Source: Sulfuricurvum sp.
GTDB taxonomy: Bacteria; Campylobacterota; Campylobacteria; Campylobacterales; Sulfurimonadaceae
Direction of reading: 5' to 3'
Assembly: GCF_023250475.1 (NCBI RefSeq)
Contig: NZ_JAHFAQ010000002.1
Location: 1 to 43,801, forward strand
DNA: 43,801 nt
In this document: piece after piece, positions 41,227 through 43,801 of the stretch
Numbering within the stretch: position 1 is the stretch's first letter
Layout of the letters: each line of letters begins with the position of its first letter
Position numbers and translations under genes: made by a program
The notes under the pieces: model-generated
Seen by the model: the letters and a program-made list of their open reading frames with translations, nothing else
The model's database searches: none
Told to the model about the DNA's origin: nothing

Positions 41227-41778
41227 CTAACCTCTCCATGCCCGCTCTTTCCATGTATCCACATGGACAAAACTTGGATATATACCGATTCCGGCTCCGC
41301 CGCACATACGAAGTAACCTTGCTAAATAATCGGCAGGGATACCCTCTATTTTTATGTCAGCCGCTTTGCCGTACAAATGCATCGAATTAAAAGCAGCCCC
41401 TTCGATATTGTTATTGGTATGTTGAGTACGATAGCCTGACGTAAGGATAATGGGGCGGTTAATTTGATTACTGGATAACCATTGCTGAGCTTTGGCTAAA
41501 ACCACAAACAAATTTGGATCCATTTGTACGGCTACTCCGGCACGGACATCTGCAAAAACGCGGCATAAATCGTTATAGCCGTTTTCTTCTACTTTGCCAT
41601 CGCGGAGAAACGGAATTTTATAGGATGTACCGTTGCGAATGACATTAAGAATTTTATCTTCTCCTTTATAACCGGCATAAAGGGATGTTGATGCTGCTAA
41701 TGCAATGGCACTTTTTATAAATGTTCTCCGCGCAGGATTCAACAGAGAAGATTCTATGATTTTAGTTTGCATAAACAA
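41227..41778 (-). CDS. DUF882/YcbK-like peptidase M15-fold protein with Tat-like signal
   Basis: N-terminal ARRTFIKSAIALAASTSLYAG; ILTSGYRTQHTNNNIEGAAFNSMHLYGKAADIKIEGI; FVHVDTW. Confidence 0.85.
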   Translation of the reverse strand: MFMQTKIIESSLLNPARRTFIKSAIALAASTSLYAGYKGEDKILNVIRNGTSYKIPFLRDGKVEENGYNDLCRVFADVRAGVAVQMDPNLFVVLAKAQQWLSSNQINRPIILTSGYRTQHTNNNIEGAAFNSMHLYGKAADIKIEGIPADYLARLLRMCGGAGIGIYPSFVHVDTWKERAWRG

Positions 41779-41883
41779 AATATTTTCTCAACTTTTATTA
41801 TTATATACACTGATAAGATAAGCAATTTACAGTCCATCTTCTCACGAATTTGTAAACATATACCAAAAACAAACTTTACAAAA

Positions 41884-41900
41884 TTGGCACACTTCTTGCT
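41884..41900 (+). promoter_or_regulatory. Sigma-54 (RpoN) promoter
   Basis: TTGGCAC-ACTTC-TTGCT; GG-N10-GC spacing; 36 bp upstream of the ATG at 41936. Confidence 0.8.
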
Positions 41901-41935
41901 TTTTATCGTCAAATAATCCCTAAGAAAGTGGCGAT

Positions 41936-42328
41936 ATGAACTATTTTTGGTCATTTCTTTTTCTTGCACTATCGCTAAATGCGGCCTATAACCCGTTTTT
42001 TCGTGAGCCTGTAAAGCCGAAGAAAGCTCCGGCAGCAACGTCAGATGTACGTCCCATGCCTCTGCCGCCATTATTAGCTCCACCTTCATTACCCGCCATA
42101 AAGCCGGTTTTTGATCTTTCGCAATTAACCTATAACTGTTTTTTAGAAACAGATAAAGGGAAATTCATCCTCCTTAAAATAGGGACAAACACCGTTGTTC
42201 TGAAAGAGGGTGATCCCTTTTATGCGAATAACGCCAAATATTTTGTACGAAATATCACCAGCAACTACATTACCGTAGATGATGCAGGACGAATACAAAC
42301 CATCTATTTCACGACAGGAGCAAAATAA
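41936..42328 (+). CDS. Small exported pilus/type II secretion-associated protein (PilP/GspC-like character)
   Basis: Signal peptide, Pro-rich linker, then NCFLETDKGKFILLKIGTNTVVLKEGDPFYANNAKYFVRNITSNYITVDD; directly upstream of a secretin. Confidence 0.6.
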   Translation: MNYFWSFLFLALSLNAAYNPFFREPVKPKKAPAATSDVRPMPLPPLLAPPSLPAIKPVFDLSQLTYNCFLETDKGKFILLKIGTNTVVLKEGDPFYANNAKYFVRNITSNYITVDDAGRIQTIYFTTGAK

Positions 42329-43773
42329 TGCGTTCGATTATACTTGCTGCCGTACTTTTGGGGTTAACCGGTTGCAGTGTCGCCACTAAACAAGAGACTC
42401 TGACTCCTGAAATGCATCTCAAAGAGTTGGACAACAACGTCACGCAGATTCAACGCTCTAATCCAGCGATGCAAATTGTTGAAGTCAATGCTGATAATTT
42501 CCATATTGAGCCTCAAATCATTCCCGATAAAGAGATAATTAAACGGGCTAAAATTATGGGGGCGGAGTTAAGTGATGTTATTGCTTTGCTGACCGAAGCT
42601 ACCAATGAAAACGTTGTATTCCAGCTTCAGGCTGAATCGGTCAACTCCAATAAATATAATACCGCGCTAACATCTACCGGAAGCAATAATAATGAATACA
42701 CCGGCAAGAACGATTATCTGCTTTCAGAAACCAATATTAATCTTTCCGCATCCAATATCCCTTTTGGAAAAATGCTTCAAAAAACTGTTGGGGATAAGCT
42801 CAGTATTCTCTATAGTGATGACACCTTTTATTTAGGAAATATGCGAACCGTAACGCTGAAAATTCCGTCGGTTAACGGTCTTCCCGAAATACTCAAATCA
42901 AGTATTGCGTCTATGGGTGCCAGTAATGTCTCTACAGATGCCATTACCTCTTCGGTTAGTTTCTCGGCACGGGAAAAAGAGTACGGCGATATTATGAGAT
43001 ATCTTGAGATACTCCGAAACAACCTCTATGTCATCGAGTATGAAATCTCCATCTACGATGTTGAGCTCAAAGATAATTATGCTCTCGGAATTGACTGGAG
43101 TCTTGTCCCGACCCTTGCCAAAGATGGGCTCAGTTTTGTCGCTTCCGCAGCAGGAGGATTAGGTTCAGCCGGTGCATCAGCCGTCCCGCTTACGTTCGGA
43201 ATGATCATGAAAAATGATACATATAACGGAAAAGCTCTTGTCAATGCCTTAGAGAATTTCGGAAAAGTAGAAAGTGTTCAGCGACCGAAACTTTTGGGAT
43301 TGGCTGGTACCAACGTCAAACTTACCGACGGTATTGAAGCCCCTTACATCAGCGGGATACAAAATACTTCGGTCGGCAACGGAACATCTCAAGTCTCCAC
43401 CACCAGTGCAACGGCACTCAGCGGCTTAGAGATCAATCTTAAGTCAAATATGCTTGATGGTACCGTTATCACAGACATCGGCCTCAAAATCAACGATATC
43501 GTAGGTTATACCTCATTTGAAGTCAACGGCAATAAATTCTCTCAACCGCAAACGGTCACCAAAGCGATCACCAATACCATGCGCGTTCAACCGGGTGTTC
43601 CGATCGTTATCTCAGGACTTTTCCGCAATAAAAGCGATAAAGGATGGAGCGGGCTTCCGGGTCTTGGAGACAGCGCAGCAGGTGTTGTAGGAGGAGCGCG
43701 TCACGCGTCCGGCACAAAAAGCGAGATGGTAATTGTCGTTACCCCTCGCGTAATCAAGTATGTGATGAAATAA
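42328..43773 (+). CDS. Secretin (PilQ/MshL/GspD superfamily) lipoprotein
   Basis: Lipobox LTGC; secretin domain NALENFGKVESVQRPKLLGLAGTNVKLTDG...VQPGVPIVISGLFRNKSDKGWSGLPGLGD...MVIVVTPRVI; start overlaps previous stop (TAATG). Confidence 0.9.
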   Translation: MRSIILAAVLLGLTGCSVATKQETLTPEMHLKELDNNVTQIQRSNPAMQIVEVNADNFHIEPQIIPDKEIIKRAKIMGAELSDVIALLTEATNENVVFQLQAESVNSNKYNTALTSTGSNNNEYTGKNDYLLSETNINLSASNIPFGKMLQKTVGDKLSILYSDDTFYLGNMRTVTLKIPSVNGLPEILKSSIASMGASNVSTDAITSSVSFSAREKEYGDIMRYLEILRNNLYVIEYEISIYDVELKDNYALGIDWSLVPTLAKDGLSFVASAAGGLGSAGASAVPLTFGMIMKNDTYNGKALVNALENFGKVESVQRPKLLGLAGTNVKLTDGIEAPYISGIQNTSVGNGTSQVSTTSATALSGLEINLKSNMLDGTVITDIGLKINDIVGYTSFEVNGNKFSQPQTVTKAITNTMRVQPGVPIVISGLFRNKSDKGWSGLPGLGDSAAGVVGGARHASGTKSEMVIVVTPRVIKYVMK

Positions 43774-43775
43774 CC

Positions 43776-43801
43776 ATGGCAATTTTTACGGCAGGATCTC
43801 T
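43776..43801 (+). CDS. Start of next gene in the secretin operon (truncated by window end)
   Basis: ATG 2 nt after the secretin stop; MAIFTAGS... Confidence 0.5.

Noticed and set aside
41102-41305. 67-aa minus ORF ending in SACCSGC downstream of the DUF882 gene
   Set aside because: Covers the GC-rich structured region in another frame; better explained as RNA structure/leader.
41754-42089. 111-aa minus ORF spanning the DUF882 upstream region and the pilus gene start
   Set aside because: Overlaps the sigma-54 promoter and a signal-peptide CDS; low-complexity translation.
1-43801. CRISPR arrays, tRNA/rRNA genes, transposases, prophage genes
   Set aside because: No regularly spaced repeats, no cloverleaf or rRNA-like stretch in the short intergenic regions, and no mobile-element proteins in the ORF set.

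Overview
The window is a gene-dense, single-chromosome segment that looks like a Campylobacterota (epsilonproteobacterial; Sulfuricurvum/Sulfurimonas-like) core genome. That placement is an inference from gene order and protein character, not from a database search. Main blocks: rpsB-tsf-ABC ATPase-fliR; a DUF3373-type porin, bcp, aldehyde dehydrogenase and a truncated hemoglobin; ilvE, SPFH protein, hisIE and two tandem DUF2393-like membrane proteins; radical SAM (TIGR01212-type), purF and dapB; trxB, trxA, yraN and an orphan formate dehydrogenase-like molybdoenzyme; the S10/spc ribosomal protein cluster (rpsJ to infA, minus strand); a degenerate ATPase plus rnhB; an OmpA protein; an fqrB-like flavoprotein; an AMMECR1-like protein; bioB-phosphodiesterase-topA; a DUF882 protein; and the start of a secretin/pilus-type operon. 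I saw no tRNA, rRNA, CRISPR array, transposon or prophage. I did not find a clear-cut new multi-gene system. The most interesting signals are: (i) a textbook sigma-54 promoter (TTGGCAC-N5-TTGCT) plus an adjacent inverted repeat in front of the secretin operon; (ii) a structured, GC-rich leader or small RNA, with a coupled 33-codon ORF, before the TTG-started topA; (iii) a long structured leader before rpsB; (iv) a BioB with Ile at the position of an auxiliary-cluster Cys; (v) a divergent AMMECR1-like protein lacking RGCIG; and (vi) an ATPase with an atypical Walker B and an eroded nuclease-like C-terminus.
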